From Multifurca ochricompacta (taxonomy: Eukaryota; Basidiomycota; Agaricomycetes; Russulales; Russulaceae): a stretch of 64,000 bases of DNA. Location of the stretch: NCBI GenBank assembly GCA_022496185.1, contig WTXG01000138.1:1-64000 (forward strand), written 5' to 3'. The notes below the pieces were generated by a model. The model saw only the letters and a program-made list of their open reading frames with translations. It was not told the DNA's origin and did no database searches. Shown here piece after piece: positions 1 to 11,637 of the stretch. The position numbers were made by a program, and so were the translations under genes. Position 1 is the stretch's first letter. Each line of letters begins with the position of its first letter.

Positions 1-2469
1 TGTCCGAGGGTGAAACGCTGTTGATAAATTCTGTTGAACTTGAAGGACCTTTGCTAGCGCACGCGAGAAATGCGATGTAAACTGCGGATCTCGATCGGAG
101 ATGATGCGTCGCGGGACTCCAAAGAACGGGAGGAGATGGCGATAGTAGAGTGTAGCAACGCCCTCACCTGTGATATCCTTAGAACAAGGTATGAATTTGG
201 CTGCCTTAGAACATCCCTGATCCACGATCGTGAGTACCGCGTCATACTTCCCAGCCGGCGGGAGATCCGTGATGAGATCCATAGCAATATATTGAAACGG
301 GCCGTCGGTTGCCGGTACATCTAATGGAAGATTGGCGCCTTCTTCGTGAGTTTTGGCTTATTTTCTTGACATTTGGCGCATCCTCGGACATATTCTCGTA
401 CAAACTCCTTCAGATCTCCTCCTTCAAACTCGCGTTGTACTCTGCGTGTGGTTTTGTCGATTCCGGGGTGTCCTGCTAACACATGATCGTGATATCGCTG
501 TAGAATTTCGCGTTGTTCTGGAAGGGTACTGGGGAAGGGACGTTTCATTGACTGCGTCATCTTAACAAATAACTCTGCTGGTAAGACCGTGACTTCGTCG
601 TTATCGTTCCGCCTTGATCCGCATCTGGTCGTCGGGAGAGCATGTCAGCAACAGTGTGGAGCTTCCCGGGACGTGCTCCAGTGTGAAGTCGAAATCGGCC
701 AATTCCTGAAGCCATCTAGCTTGTCGGCGATTGAGTTTCTGAGGTTCTTTGAAATACTGGAGATTGTTATGATCGGTGCGCACTTGGACTTTGTGCTTAG
801 CGCCTAGGAGATATTGACGCCACGATCTAAACACAATGATGATCGCGAATAGCTCTCGATCGTAGATGTCCCAATTACATTGTGTTGCATCTAAGGTTTT
901 TGACAGGTAAGCGATTGGATGTAGTCGTCCCTCGGGATCCTTTTGGCTGAGGGTTGCCCCAAGAGCATAGCCTGAAGCATCCGCGTCTACGATGAAGGGC
1001 TCCTCGAAGTCCGGTTGCATTAACACAGGTTGGGAGGTTACACGCTGTTTGAGGATGTCAAATGCTTTCTGTTCTGTTTCTGTCCATCTCCAGGGGTTCT
1101 TGGCGCTAGTAAGCGCATTCAACGGAGCTGCAATTTTACTGAATCCTTGGATGAACCGTCGATAGAATTGACAGAATCGAGAAACGAGCGTATTTCTTTT
1201 ACAGTTGTGGGCGTTTTCCAGGCTGCGATGCCTTCTACTTTGACTGGATCCATGTGGACCTGATTCGCTTCTAAAATAAGCCCTAGGTACTCGATGCACG
1301 TTTGCTCAAAGGCGCATTTACCCGGCTTAAGATAAAGATCCAATTTACTGAGTTTATCTAGGACGCGATGGACTTTGGACTGATGATCTTGGAGGTTATG
1401 ATCGGTGTGGATTAGAATGTCATCCATGTAGACAGTGAACCAGGCTTTCCCAGCTTCGTCTCGTTCGTTAAGTTCCTCTCTGAATTCCGCATTCATCATG
1501 GTCTGGAATGTTGCCGGAGAGTTTGTAAGTCCAAAGAACATAACGTTTGGTTCGTACAGGCCGCGATTGGTCTTAAACGCTGCCTTCCATCTATCCTCAG
1601 GGACTATTTGGATGTTGTTATACCCCAGCAGACATCCATCTTTGTGAATAAAGTGCTGCCGCGGACACGGTCGATAAGCTCGGGGATCAATGGTAATGGA
1701 TAAGTGTTTCGGATCGTCCACTGATTTAATTTGCGATAGTCCTGGACCGGTCTGAGTTTCCCATCCTTCTTCTTGATAAAGAAGAAGGGCGATGTGTATG
1801 GCGATTTTGACTCTTTAATATACCCCTTCTGTAGGTGCTCCTCTAGGAATTTGTTTAACGCGTCCTGTTCTCCTGGTCCCAGTGGGTAGATCTTACAATC
1901 TAGCGTCGACGGTGCATCTGGCTTTAATTCGATTCAGTGATCCCAAGGCCTGGCCTCAGGGAATCGCTGCGCTTCCTGGTCGCTGAACACCTTCTGATGT
2001 CGATGGTACTCCTTCGGCACGATCTGATCCCAAGAGCGCTCAAGATATCTTTTGCTTTGATCGCTAATTCCTGAGCGATGTTCAGTCTTCTAATGTGTGC
2101 TCCTGGTACGCTGAGTTGGATCGATTGCATCAAACGCCCTTGTGTCCAGTTTATGAGCGGGTTACTAGCAGCGAACCAGGGATAGCCTAAGATCATTTGG
2201 TCTGTTCCGATCGACGCAACGTAGAATCGGTGTCGCTTAGATTGGTTGTCAGTAGTTATATTGAGATCCACATATTGATCAATGTTCGGGGTGGCATTAG
2301 GGGTTCCATCAGCATTTCGTAATTTCTTGGGGATCGTGAGTCGTTTGGTCGGGAGTCGATATTTGATAACTGTTCTGTGATTGATAAAATTCTCTGTTGC
2401 ACCGCTATCAACAAGTGCTTCTATGCTGGCCTTCTCTTTCACACCATGGAGAGGGATAACCACATTCAT
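1..2469 (-). pseudogene. Gyp-1 pol: protease, reverse transcriptase, RNase H, integrase start
   Basis: Order on the minus strand: aspartic protease with VDSGATENFI (near 2390) and LGYPWFA; reverse transcriptase at about 1120-1900 with [14 protein letters not shown] and the catalytic VYMDDILIH; RNase H at about 620-1010 (VDADASGYALGA, YDRELFAII, VRTDHNNLQYF); integrase H2C2 zinc-binding region at 321-560 (HDHVLAGHPGIDK, GCAKCQENKPKL); then the integrase core to base 1. Lesions: a TGA at 1934-1936 where Gyp-2 has Arg (CGA to TGA), a frameshift near 330 before the integrase core, and further frame changes around 1190 and 1720. It cannot make a working polyprotein. Confidence 0.9.
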
Positions 2470-2511
2470 TGCCCGGATAGGTGAGATGAATACATGATGT
2501 GAAACTATCGC

Positions 2512-2760
2512 TCAAATGAATGCCGCGCCATTCAAGCAATACAAAAAATCCTCGTCATTTTTAAATTGACCCTGCAGTTCGAGGCGTTGGTCGTTGGTCA
2601 TGGATTTCAGGGAAGCGGCGATTGCTGCGATATTTACTGTCGGCTTCGAGACGTTTGATCCGGTGGGTACCGCCGCAGTCGTCGGAGTGACGTTTGTGAT
2701 AGTGGCGGTCCAAGCCGGAACGGTCGTAGTCTGCCGTGGTGTTTTGTCTGGGCAATCTCT
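2512..2760 (-). pseudogene. Gyp-1 gag, C-terminal end after the insertion
   Basis: Continuation of the Gyp-1 gag frame that stops at 13234 on the other side of the inserted element. The residues TTTVPAWTATITNVT and ASLKSMTNDQRLELQ match the end of Gyp-2 gag (TVTITEVPQTTAAVPTGS, ALRSMTDDKRLALQ). The stop is at 2512. The 15 bp at 2746-2760 are repeated at 13220-13234 as the TSD of the insertion. Confidence 0.85.
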
Positions 2761-3469
2761 CATCCCTTCTTGACCACTTACCACCACCGTCACCTTTAGG
2801 TTTTTGTGTTGTTTCGCTGCTTGAGTTGCCTCCCATGTCCAATCGCTTTGCTGCTCTTTCTGAGCCCCCTCCCCCACCCCCCCCTTCTCCTGCCCAGGTT
2901 CTCACCTCGGCCATCACCCAGCTTTATGATGGGATGGTGGAGGCTGAGGCTTCCTTCCCTGGAGATGACGATGCTTATGTTGCCACTCTCCATGAACACC
3001 TCCGAATTTTCCTTGACTTTGCCCCTGTTCAAGGGGCCCCCTCCCTCATCCTCTCCTATGCTCAGCACTCACCTGACTTTGTGTCCGGTTTCCAGGCTGC
3101 CTTCCCTGCCCCCCCCCACTCTGACCCTATCCTCCACATGGATCTTCTCTATGTATCGAGGATGGTGCTGGGTCTTACTGCGAAGGTTGAGGCTCTCTCT
3201 GCTGGTGCCCCACCAGTAACCCCCCCTGTGACTGCGCCCCCTCCTGCTTCTGCCCCAGGCCCTTCCATGAAAGGTAAAGCCCCGGCCCAGGCCCCTCCTG
3301 CTCCACCTGCCCAGGCTCTGGCCCAGGTCGCCCCAGCCAAGGCCCCCAAGGCCAAGGCCAAGGCCAAGCCCTCTGCCCCAGCTCCTTCCCCTGTGCCCCC
3401 TCCTGCCCCCACTGTCCCCGCTGCCCCTGCCCCCTCCCCCCCCTCTTCCTACGCTGCTGCTGCCAAGAG

Positions 3470-4048
3470 TGTTACGAACAGGGCCCAGTAGCCCTATTTT
3501 CTTCACTCTCCCCAACCGGGACCCCACTCGTCCACCGACCCTTCACTTTCTCATTACGTCTCCCTCTTGGGACCCCTCACATGCGCTGCTTCCATCCCCA
3601 TGACCGTTGTTTGGACTTGTATACCTACTGTTTGTCTATGATTGTCTTTCCTTATCTTCTTATCTTTACGACCGGACATTTACTTAATCCCCTATCAGAA
3701 GCCAGGCTTTATGCTGTCCGCTTTTGCATCTTCGGGCCCACATGACTCCGATATCCTTATCTATAGACGCCTGTTCATTTACGTATATAAGTCCGTCTTA
3801 GCTATGCTGTAGACTTTAGACTCGACTTATTGAATACATCGGTGTTCGTCTTTCGGACTTCCCCTTGCAATCTCTGACTTGTCTGTCTCAGTGCTTTCGG
3901 CACTCTCCGCTCACCATCGTCCTAGGGAACAGCCCCTTCGACTTTGACTCATCCCCTGAACTCCAAGAGGTCCTATTGACCTCTTATCTGAACCCTCGAT
4001 CAACGCTGTCGCACAAGTCATGCGGAACGTCTCACACCGGACGTAACA
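3470..4048 (+). repeat. 5' LTR of Gyp-A
   Basis: 579 bp, with a TATATAA box at 3784-3790. AGACTCGACTT at 3818-3828, 34 bp downstream, is the likely mRNA 5' end. It is exactly complementary to AAGTCGAGTCT at 4051-4061, just 2 bp past the LTR. This matches the self-primed design of Tf1/sushi elements and not a tRNA primer site. Confidence 0.93.
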
Positions 4049-4067
4049 TCAAGTCGAGTCTCTCACA

Positions 4068-5582
4068 GTGGCTTCCAGCCGCAGTCAGACCCTCTTCCGA
4101 GAAGAACTTATCGAGCGCAGAGATGAGAATAATCTTTCACAGCAAGTACTTGGCTCTGCCGCCTGGAAAGATTTTGAATCCGAGTTTGGATACTACGTCT
4201 ATCACGACGGAAGATACCAACCGGTAGAATACGACGACGAAAAACGAGTTTGGTATTGTATCCGATATTCGGACAGTCGAAACTCTTGGGTCATGACCAG
4301 ACCTGCCCCACCCGAATTTGGACTAGGCCCGTGGAGAGAAAACCCTCCGGCCATTGTCACGGACTCCGAACCTGAGGAGTACGTCGAAGATCCTAGTGAA
4401 GAAGAAGCACCGGCATTAGCAGCAACTACGTTTCCGGTTGCACCCGCAGTTGTCACGATCAGAGCCCCTGCTTTGACAACTCCCCAGATATCAATACAAT
4501 CCACAGAAACCGTCACCTTACCTCACCCACTCATGTCTACCATCGCCGCCCAACTTCCAGATCCCGCCCCGCCAGTCCCAGTAGCACCTCCACCAAACAT
4601 TCCTCCCCCATCGGGACGGCTGTCGGGAGTATTACCCCAGACATTCACGGGAGATCGCTCGCAAAGCAAGAAGTTCATGTTGGAGTTCATGACCTTCAAG
4701 AACTTCAATCATGATGTCCCACAAATCGTTAACCCGTTCCAGCGTGCCAATCTGTTCCTTTCGTTGATCCGAGGGGATGCGGTGGACGACTGGACGATGG
4801 AGCAGTTGGAGTGGCTAAACGAGCAGGTTGAGAGCGGGCGTCGTACCACAAGTGAAGGCCTTTGGGAGACCATCGCTGAAAGGTTCAAAGAGGCCTTCAC
4901 AGACGGGCAAGCCAAACAGAAGGCAGCCCGGGAGTTGAAATCCCTCAAAATGGAGAAAGGCGAGTTAGATGCATACGTCACCAAGTTCAGAAGTCTGGCC
5001 AATAGAGCCGGCTACGACACAGATGAGGAAGCCACACTGGACCTCTTCTCGCAAGGGCTACCCAACCCTTTGGTTAAAAATATTATACAGTTCCATCATC
5101 CCCACGATTGGGATACTTGGGTTGATGCTGCCCGACGGCAGCAACAGGACTATTTGGACTTCCAAACACGATTTGGAGTCGACACCAAGAAGGGAAAGAC
5201 CCGAGACCAGTGGAAAGCCGCTTTCGGAGTAAAACCTGCCCATCATACCCAGCGGGATCCAAATGCTATGGATACCTCTGCGGATCGAGCCCGAGCCCAG
5301 GCAGCACTCACAGACGATGAGCGGCAGACGTTGATGAAAGAGGGACGATGCTTCCGCTGCAGAGCTTTGGGACATATGTCTCGAGATTGTCCCAAGAAAG
5401 GAGCACGAGCCGCCACGGCAACCATTACACCAGAGAGCCCCGCTCAGAACAACCCGCCCACCGTGGACAAAAGATCAAAGGAGGAAAAAGCCCAGGATAT
5501 ATGGGCTAATATGATGAAGGAGAGTGAGGAAGTACGCGCTATATTGGTAGAAAAGGCTTTCGCGAAAAAGGATTTTTGTTAG
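4068..5582 (+). CDS. Gyp-A gag polyprotein
   Basis: 504-residue ORF beginning with GTG; no in-frame ATG precedes the gag domain, and the frame is closed upstream by TAA 4044-4046. In Gyp-3 the frame opens with an ATG inside the LTR, so the Gyp-A start may be lost. Content: a conserved N-terminal region (LSQQVLGSAAWKDFESEFG), an acidic Pro-rich linker, a retrotransposon gag domain at about residues 190-330 (FTDGQAKQKAARELKSLK, LFSQGLPNPLVKNI), and one CCHC zinc knuckle, CFRCRALGHMSRDC, at about 5350-5392. It forms the virus-like particle and binds RNA. The ORF ends in ATTTTTG (5572-5578) followed by TAG; pol opens in the -1 frame at this point. Confidence 0.92.
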   Translation: MASSRSQTLFREELIERRDENNLSQQVLGSAAWKDFESEFGYYVYHDGRYQPVEYDDEKRVWYCIRYSDSRNSWVMTRPAPPEFGLGPWRENPPAIVTDSEPEEYVEDPSEEEAPALAATTFPVAPAVVTIRAPALTTPQISIQSTETVTLPHPLMSTIAAQLPDPAPPVPVAPPPNIPPPSGRLSGVLPQTFTGDRSQSKKFMLEFMTFKNFNHDVPQIVNPFQRANLFLSLIRGDAVDDWTMEQLEWLNEQVESGRRTTSEGLWETIAERFKEAFTDGQAKQKAARELKSLKMEKGELDAYVTKFRSLANRAGYDTDEEATLDLFSQGLPNPLVKNIIQFHHPHDWDTWVDAARRQQQDYLDFQTRFGVDTKKGKTRDQWKAAFGVKPAHHTQRDPNAMDTSADRARAQAALTDDERQTLMKEGRCFRCRALGHMSRDCPKKGARAATATITPESPAQNNPPTVDKRSKEEKAQDIWANMMKESEEVRAILVEKAFAKKDFC

Positions 5583-8500
5583 GCTCAAACCCATCGGCCT
5601 GGGCACGAGCACTCCATGTTACCTCTGTGTATGCTAGTCGTTTCAAGTCATTGAAAATACCAGTACATTTTGAAACTACACAGAGGACGGCCGACTGAGA
5701 CATCTTAGTGGACTCTGGAGCCACGGACAATTTCATTCATCCACGACTCGTACGAACAATGGGCCTGGGAAGACTGGCACTTCCCCAGGAGAAGAATATC
5801 TGGAATATCGATGGGACAGCCAATCGTGCTGGGAAAATCACCCATTATACAGACCTAAAAGTCCAAGTTGGAGAAATGACGAAAGTCATTCGCTTCCTGA
5901 TTACGGATCTAGGCGATGAGGACCTCATCTTGGGATATCCATGGCTTGCGGCTTTTGAACCAAAAATCAATTGGGCTGATGCGACCATGGATAAGGACTC
6001 GTATCCAACTATTATCACGTCGTTGGGTTATGATTATGCGATCAGGCATCCAGTGATCAAAACTACACAGACGGAAGAAAGAGAGGACCCTGGTCGGTGT
6101 TATGCCACCAAAGCGTCAGAATTGGCCCAGAAGGCTGTACAGGGACAAGCCGAGAAAACTTACCAGGACGTGGTACCAAGCGTCTATCAACGGCACTGGA
6201 AGGTATTCTCCGAGGAAGAATCACATCGCTTCCCCCCAGAGCGACCATGGGACCACGCCATTGACTTCCTCCCAGACACGCCAGCCGCTATAGACTGTAA
6301 AGTCTACCCATTGTCCCAAACCGAACAGGTGGCACTTACGGAATTCCTTGAGGAACATTTAGCCAAGGGATACATTCGCCCATCCAAGTCGCAGTACGCC
6401 TCGCCCTTCTTCTTTATCAAAAAGAAGGATGGCAAGCTGCGACCAGTCCAGGACTACCGGAAAATTAACATGTATACGGTGAAAAACGCCTATCCCCTAC
6501 CTCTCATTTCCGAACTCATCGACACCATGCGGGATAAATCCCTCTTCTCAAAAATGGATGTACGATGGGGTTACAACAACGTTAGAATCAGGGAAGGCGA
6601 CCAATGTAAAGCGGCATTCAAAACGAACCAAGGATTGTTTGAGCCAAACGTTATGTTCTTTGGACTCACCAATTCACCGGCAACGTTCCAATCCATGATG
6701 AATCACATCTTCCGAGATCTCATCCTCACCGGCGAAGTAGTAGTCTATATGGACGACATCTTGGTTGCCACTGCCAATGATCTGAATCACCACCGAGAAC
6801 GAGTACACCAGGTGCTTGACATACTGCATGAACACGATTTGTACCTCAAGCCGCAAAATGCTCCTTTGAACAACAGAGTGTTGAGTACTTGGGAGTAATT
6901 CTGGAGGGAGGACAAGTGCGTATGGACCCCGTCAAGGTACAAGGAATTCGGGAATGGCTGACGCCGACTTGTGTAAAGGATGTCTGATCCTTTATGGGTT
7001 CTGTAACTTCTACCAGCGTTTCGTTAAAGGATTTTCGGGCATAGCACGACCCCTCAATGACCTCCTAAAGAAGGATGTGCCATGGCATTGGAATACCAAA
7101 CAACAACGAGCATTCGAACGGATTAGAGACCTGGTCGGCTCAGAACCAGTACTCATTCAACCTGACCTGAGTCGCCCCTTCGAGCTAGAAGTAGATGCCT
7201 CCCATTTCGCGAATGGAGCAGTATTGTATCAAAGGGACAATTCACAAGTACCGCACCCAGTGGCATACTACTCGGAAACCTTTTCATCCGCGGAACGAAA
7301 TTACGACATTTGGGATAGGGAACTCCTAGCCATAGTCAAGGCACTACGACACTGGCGACTGTACCTCGCAGGAAATCCTCACAAAACCATCATCTACACT
7401 GATCATTCCAACTTGTTGTACTGGAAAGAGCCCCACAAGATCAGCCGACGCGTAGCACGAGAGGTCCTTGAGCTTGAGGAATATGACTTTATCCTGAAGC
7501 ACATTGCAGGGAGTCAGAATGCGCGAGCAGATGCCCTATCACGAAGGCCAGACATGCATACTGGGGAAGACGACAATGACCACATAACTGTCCTCCCTGA
7601 GGAGGTGTTCGCAAAGACAGCCATAGTCAGCCTCCATGACATGGACCTGTGGGCACAAGTCTCACAAAATATGAACCCAGAACTATGCCGCGCGTGGGCT
7701 GATGCCCACAACCTGAAAGAGATCAACGGTCTTTGGTGGAAGGATGGAGATCGACTCGTTGTCACCGGTGGCGACAACATTAAGAGGGGGGTGATCCACT
7801 TTCACCACGACCTCCCTCCGCTGGTCACCCAGGCATTGCCAATACTTATGCCCTCACCAAACGTGATTACTGGTGGCCCAACATGAAAAAGGATGTCGAA
7901 GACTACATGAAAGGGTGTGCAGACTGCCAGGCTAACAAAGTGAATACACACCCGCACCCTCCGGCAATGTACCCATTACCCCTACTGCGTCCTTGCCATT
8001 TCAAACAATCGCCATGGATTTCATAGTCAAACTACCCAACTCTAGAGGCTTTGACTCCATATTGACTATCACCGACCACGACTACTCCAAAGCAGCGCTT
8101 TTCATACCCTGCAAGGAGTCCATCACAGCAGAGGGAGTGGCCAAGCTCTATCTTGACCACGTTTATCGACACTATGGCCTCCCAGAAAAGATCATCTCTG
8201 ACCGAGACCCACGCTTCACTTCGACATTTGCCAGAGCATTATGCAAGGTTCTGGACATACAGCAAAACATCTCGACAGCCTACCACCCCCAGACAGATGG
8301 ACAGTCGGAATGCACCAATCAATGGTTAGAGCAGTACCTTCGGTTCTGGTGCAATGGACGACAGGACGACTGGGCGGACTGGCTGGCGACAGCGGAGTTC
8401 GCACATAACTCCTGGCCTAACGGCACGACGAAAACCCCCCCATTTTCCCTTATCATGGGCTGGGTACCACGTACCACATGGACCGATAAACCAACCAATG

Positions 8501-9040
8501 TCCCCACAACTGCACAACGGCTCAGCCAATGGGATGAGATCTGGAAATCGGCCAATGAAAATCTGTTGAAGGCACAGCAAACCTTATCGGATAAACCCTC
8601 GAACTTCACACCTTATCAAGCCAATGAACAGGTTTGGCTGGAAGGGAAGCACATCCAAACGACGCACCCCACGGCTAAGTTGGCACCCCGACGTCACGGA
8701 CCCTTCCGAATCACAAGGAAACTATCGGATGTGTCATATGAACTCGAACTTCCCCCTACATGGAAGATCCACCCCGTCTTCCATGCGAAGCTTCTGACAC
8801 CATACAAAGAAACGTCCATTCATGGGGAAAACTTCCCAAGACCACCACCGGAACTAGTCGATGGAGAAGCAGAGTGGGAAGTGGAGCAGATTTTGAACTC
8901 CGCTTATCGAGGCCGAGGGCGCAAACTACATTACCTGATCAAGTGGAAGGGATTCCCAGACTCTGACAATTCGTGGGAACCAGCCGGGAATATCTTTGCC
9001 CCGGACCTGATCACGGAGTTCCACTTACGACATCCTCAGG
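5571..9040 (+). pseudogene. Gyp-A pol: protease-RT-RNase H-integrase-chromodomain
   Basis: Read in the -1 frame from 5577. Protease: VDSGATDNFIHPRL (about 5709) and LGYPWLAAF. Reverse transcriptase at about 6330-6870: [38 protein letters not shown]. RNase H at about 7180-7545: ELEVDASHFANGAV, WDRELLAIVKAL. Integrase at about 7860-8480: zinc-binding GCADCQANK and core MDFIVKLP, SDRDPRFTS, YHPQTDGQSE. Chromodomain at about 8870-9030: LHYLIKWKGFPDSDNSWEP. Lesions: TGA 5696-5698 and TGA 6985-6987, both at Arg positions; frameshifts near 6853, 7820 and 7965. The frame is cut at 9040 by the solo LTR; before that insertion it ended at a TAA now at 10337. Confidence 0.9.
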
Positions 9041-10317
9041 TGTTACGACCCTACTCTTTTCCTAACCCTGTACACCATGCCTGATTCCTTGCACTATCCT
9101 TGATCTCCTCCTTCTCTGGACCACTCTTTGATGCCCTTGGCCTGTTGCCTTGGGACCTTCCTTGATGCCTGTGGCCTGTGTGCCCAGGACCCTACCCTGA
9201 TTCCTGTGACATTGTTCATAGGACTGACCTCCCATGCCGCCATTTACACCTAACCTGCTGGTAGTTAAGCTGCTACACTGTTGGATGTACACCACCCTTC
9301 TTTGCTGCCTTGGCTTATGCCTTGGCCACTGCTCCTGACCCTGTCCCTGTGCTTGACACCCATAGGAACCCCTGACATTGTCCCTGCCAATCTGACCAGT
9401 CCAGACAACTAGATGACTTTGGCTTGTACTTGACCCTCTGCCAGTCATGTGACTCCTGGCCATGTGACCCTTGGCCATGTGACCCTTGGCCATGTGATCC
9501 TTGACCATGTGATCCCTGACCATGTGACTTTGGACCATGTGATCCCTGACCCTGATCACAGCATCTTCATCTGATCATTTACCCCTTTCTGATCACATGG
9601 CCCATCTGGCTTATCATTCGCTTCTCTGATTCCTGTGGGAGTATTCCCACATCCACCCTGACTCCTGTGGGACCTGTTATCTCCCCATTTACCCCTGACC
9701 CTGGTGGGAATCCTCCCACACTGATATGACTCCTGTGGGGCTGTCCCACATGATTATGCTTCTGATAAGGCTTATCCTTATCATGGACTATATTTGACAT
9801 CTTATCTGCTATTGGATGATAAGGACTCTGACCCTGTTCCTGATTAGCTACAAACCAGATCCCCATACAGTATATAAGACCCTGTAGACAGTTTGTACAA
9901 CCCTAGATTTGACCTCTTAGGCCTTCAGCCTAGAGATCTTAGACCCCAGAATACATCAGAGCCTTTTCCCTTCTTTTGCGTCTTTGAGATTCCTACAGGG
10001 ACCCCCATTGCCTCTGGCAATGGGTGTGTGCCCTCCCCTTTGACCCCTCTTTTCACTCCCTTGAGCTTCAGTCTGTTTGACGTGCTTTTGGCACTGCAGC
10101 TGAGCCTGATCCCCACTTAACAGCCCTAGGGGATTAGCTCCCTTTGGCTGACTCGTCCCGTCTCTCTCCGTGCTTGGTTATAGCACCAAACTCTATTCTA
10201 CTCCGAAGCTTGACAGTAGCCTAGAGCCTAGCCTTACTGTGCTAGGCTCCCGGCTGAGGTAATGGACCCGCGCTGACCTGTGCATGTCGCACACGGAACG
10301 CCCGGCTGAGCGTAACA
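9041..10317. repeat. Solo LTR, 1277 bp, inserted in Gyp-A
   Basis: Starts TGTTACGAC and ends CGTAACA, flanked by the 5-bp TSD tcagg (9036-9040, 10318-10322). The interrupted pol frame resumes exactly after the second TSD copy. It has TATATAAG at 9871-9878. No other copy of this LTR occurs in the window, so the family is otherwise unseen here. Formed by LTR-LTR recombination of a full element. The TATA box suggests plus-strand orientation; this is an inference. Confidence 0.88.
9446..9550 (+). repeat. 15-bp tandem repeat, 7 units, inside the solo LTR
   Basis: Seven consecutive 15-bp units of the form CATGTGAYYCYTGRC fill 105 bp exactly. Units vary at three or four positions. Another CATGT-like spacing does not continue on either side. 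Possibly an enhancer-like array of binding sites in the LTR U3; function unknown. Confidence 0.9.
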
Positions 10318-10411
10318 TCAGGCGCCCAGAAACAGTTAAAAGGAGAGCAAACCCCCGACGTTTCTTCCCCAGAACAAAGCCTTACCAGCAACGTCCTAAA
10401 CACAAACCAAC

Positions 10412-11606
10412 ATGTCCTCTTCCTTCATCGCTGCCTCCGCTGCTATTGACGCCTTCGCTGCCACTACGGTGGTCGTGGAAGCTTTCCCTTCCGCTCACCC
10501 CTCTACTCGTCCTTCCTCTCCCATCGACTACGACGCTGCTGAGGAACATGTTAAGAACCAGTCACCCAATCCGAACGACGACTTCACCCACTCCGAAGAA
10601 CCCCATCCAAACGACCTCCTTGACATGGAGCAAGACAACGAAGTACCCGAGTTCCCATTCTTCGCCAACAATCCAAACTCCTCCATGTACTTCCCACTCG
10701 AAATCACAATGGCTGATGGAACAAAAAGAAATAGCTAAGTACATATTCTACACCAACGGAGGGATGGATGTCGCCGGCTGCATGAAAAAGGATGGGCCTG
10801 TGTATGGGGCCCCAGTTTATTTGGAAGAGCGATACACAGGTCGTCTTCACCACACAATGAGTGACGAACAGCTGGGACATCTTGCAGCTGACGACCCTCG
10901 AGCCTTTGCAATCGATGAGGTGCTGAACGACATGCGACTCCCGCGTCTCAAAGCCGAAGTAATGAGACTGCGGAAGACCCTCGCACTTCGCACCATGCTC
11001 AATACCCAGTATAAAGAATATGCAAAGCAGATGACAAGGCTCACAAGAGGCATGTTCCAAGTCGAGCAGGAGTTGACGGAGATTCAGAAAAGGCTGGAGA
11101 GAGGGGACGCATATCAGACCATTGCAGAGAGGTACGCTGACACATACGCCCGACCCCTTCCCCCACGATCGTTAGGAGCGGCACCACAACTGCTGCCGAA
11201 CCGATTCGAGATGCCGCGGATGCATGAGAATCCCCGGGGAGAAACTTGCTGGCGATGCGATAGCATGTACCACATCAGCTGGAACTGCCCCCTCAATCGC
11301 AAATGGTGTCGTCACTGCCGGAGCAACCTCCACTGGAGCAGATTCTGCATTTTCCGACGACTGGGAGTCGCTCCCACCATTGTCAACCCTTCGGGATGGT
11401 GTGGAAAATGTCTACGACACAATGCGGGGCATCGCGAGCTCGACTGTCCAGTGTACGACCTGTGCCGCCAGTGTGGACGGCGCGGCCCATACGGTTTCCT
11501 GCGTACACATCAATGCGCGGCCGAAGAAACCTACACCCTGGAGGATCGAAATCTGGCGGATGATTATGTGGACTTAGTACAGGATGATGATGGTGCGCGT
11601 CTCTAG
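10412..11606 (+). pseudogene. Gyp-A ORF3: coiled coil plus four Cys/His zinc-knuckle-like motifs
   Basis: Extra ORF between the chromodomain and the 3' LTR. ATG 10412 (MSSSFIAASAAIDAFAATT) lies in the same frame as pol once the solo LTR is removed, separated by a TAA and about 24 codons. A one-base surplus in the A-run near 10720 shifts the frame by +1; the downstream frame ends at 11606. Layout: acidic N-terminus (EPHPNDLLDMEQD), conserved block (GMDVAGCMKKDGPVYGAPVY), coiled-coil stretch (about 10930-11130), then CWRCDSMYHISWNC and CRHCRSNLHWSRFC, both C-x2-C-x4-H-x4-C, plus two irregular Cys/His motifs (CGKCLRHNAGHRELDC; CRQC ... HQC). A homologue is at 28371-29561 in Gyp-3. I do not recognise a named family; a nucleic-acid-binding accessory protein is inferred. 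Confidence 0.8.
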
Positions 11607-11637
11607 CTGGGTCAGCTCGAACCAGAAGGGAGGGTGA

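Noticed and set aside
3069..3527. Gly-rich minus-strand ORF of 152 residues
   Set aside because: It is the antisense shadow of the Pro/Ala-rich ORF1-like protein; GC-rich codons keep the opposite frames open.
9062..9559. Minus-strand repetitive ORF (HMVxDHM-type repeats)
   Set aside because: Product of translating the 15-bp tandem repeat in the solo LTR; a multiple-of-three repeat stays open by itself.
9440..9560. CRISPR-like array of short repeats
   Set aside because: Units are contiguous without spacers, only 15 bp long, and lie in a fungal LTR.
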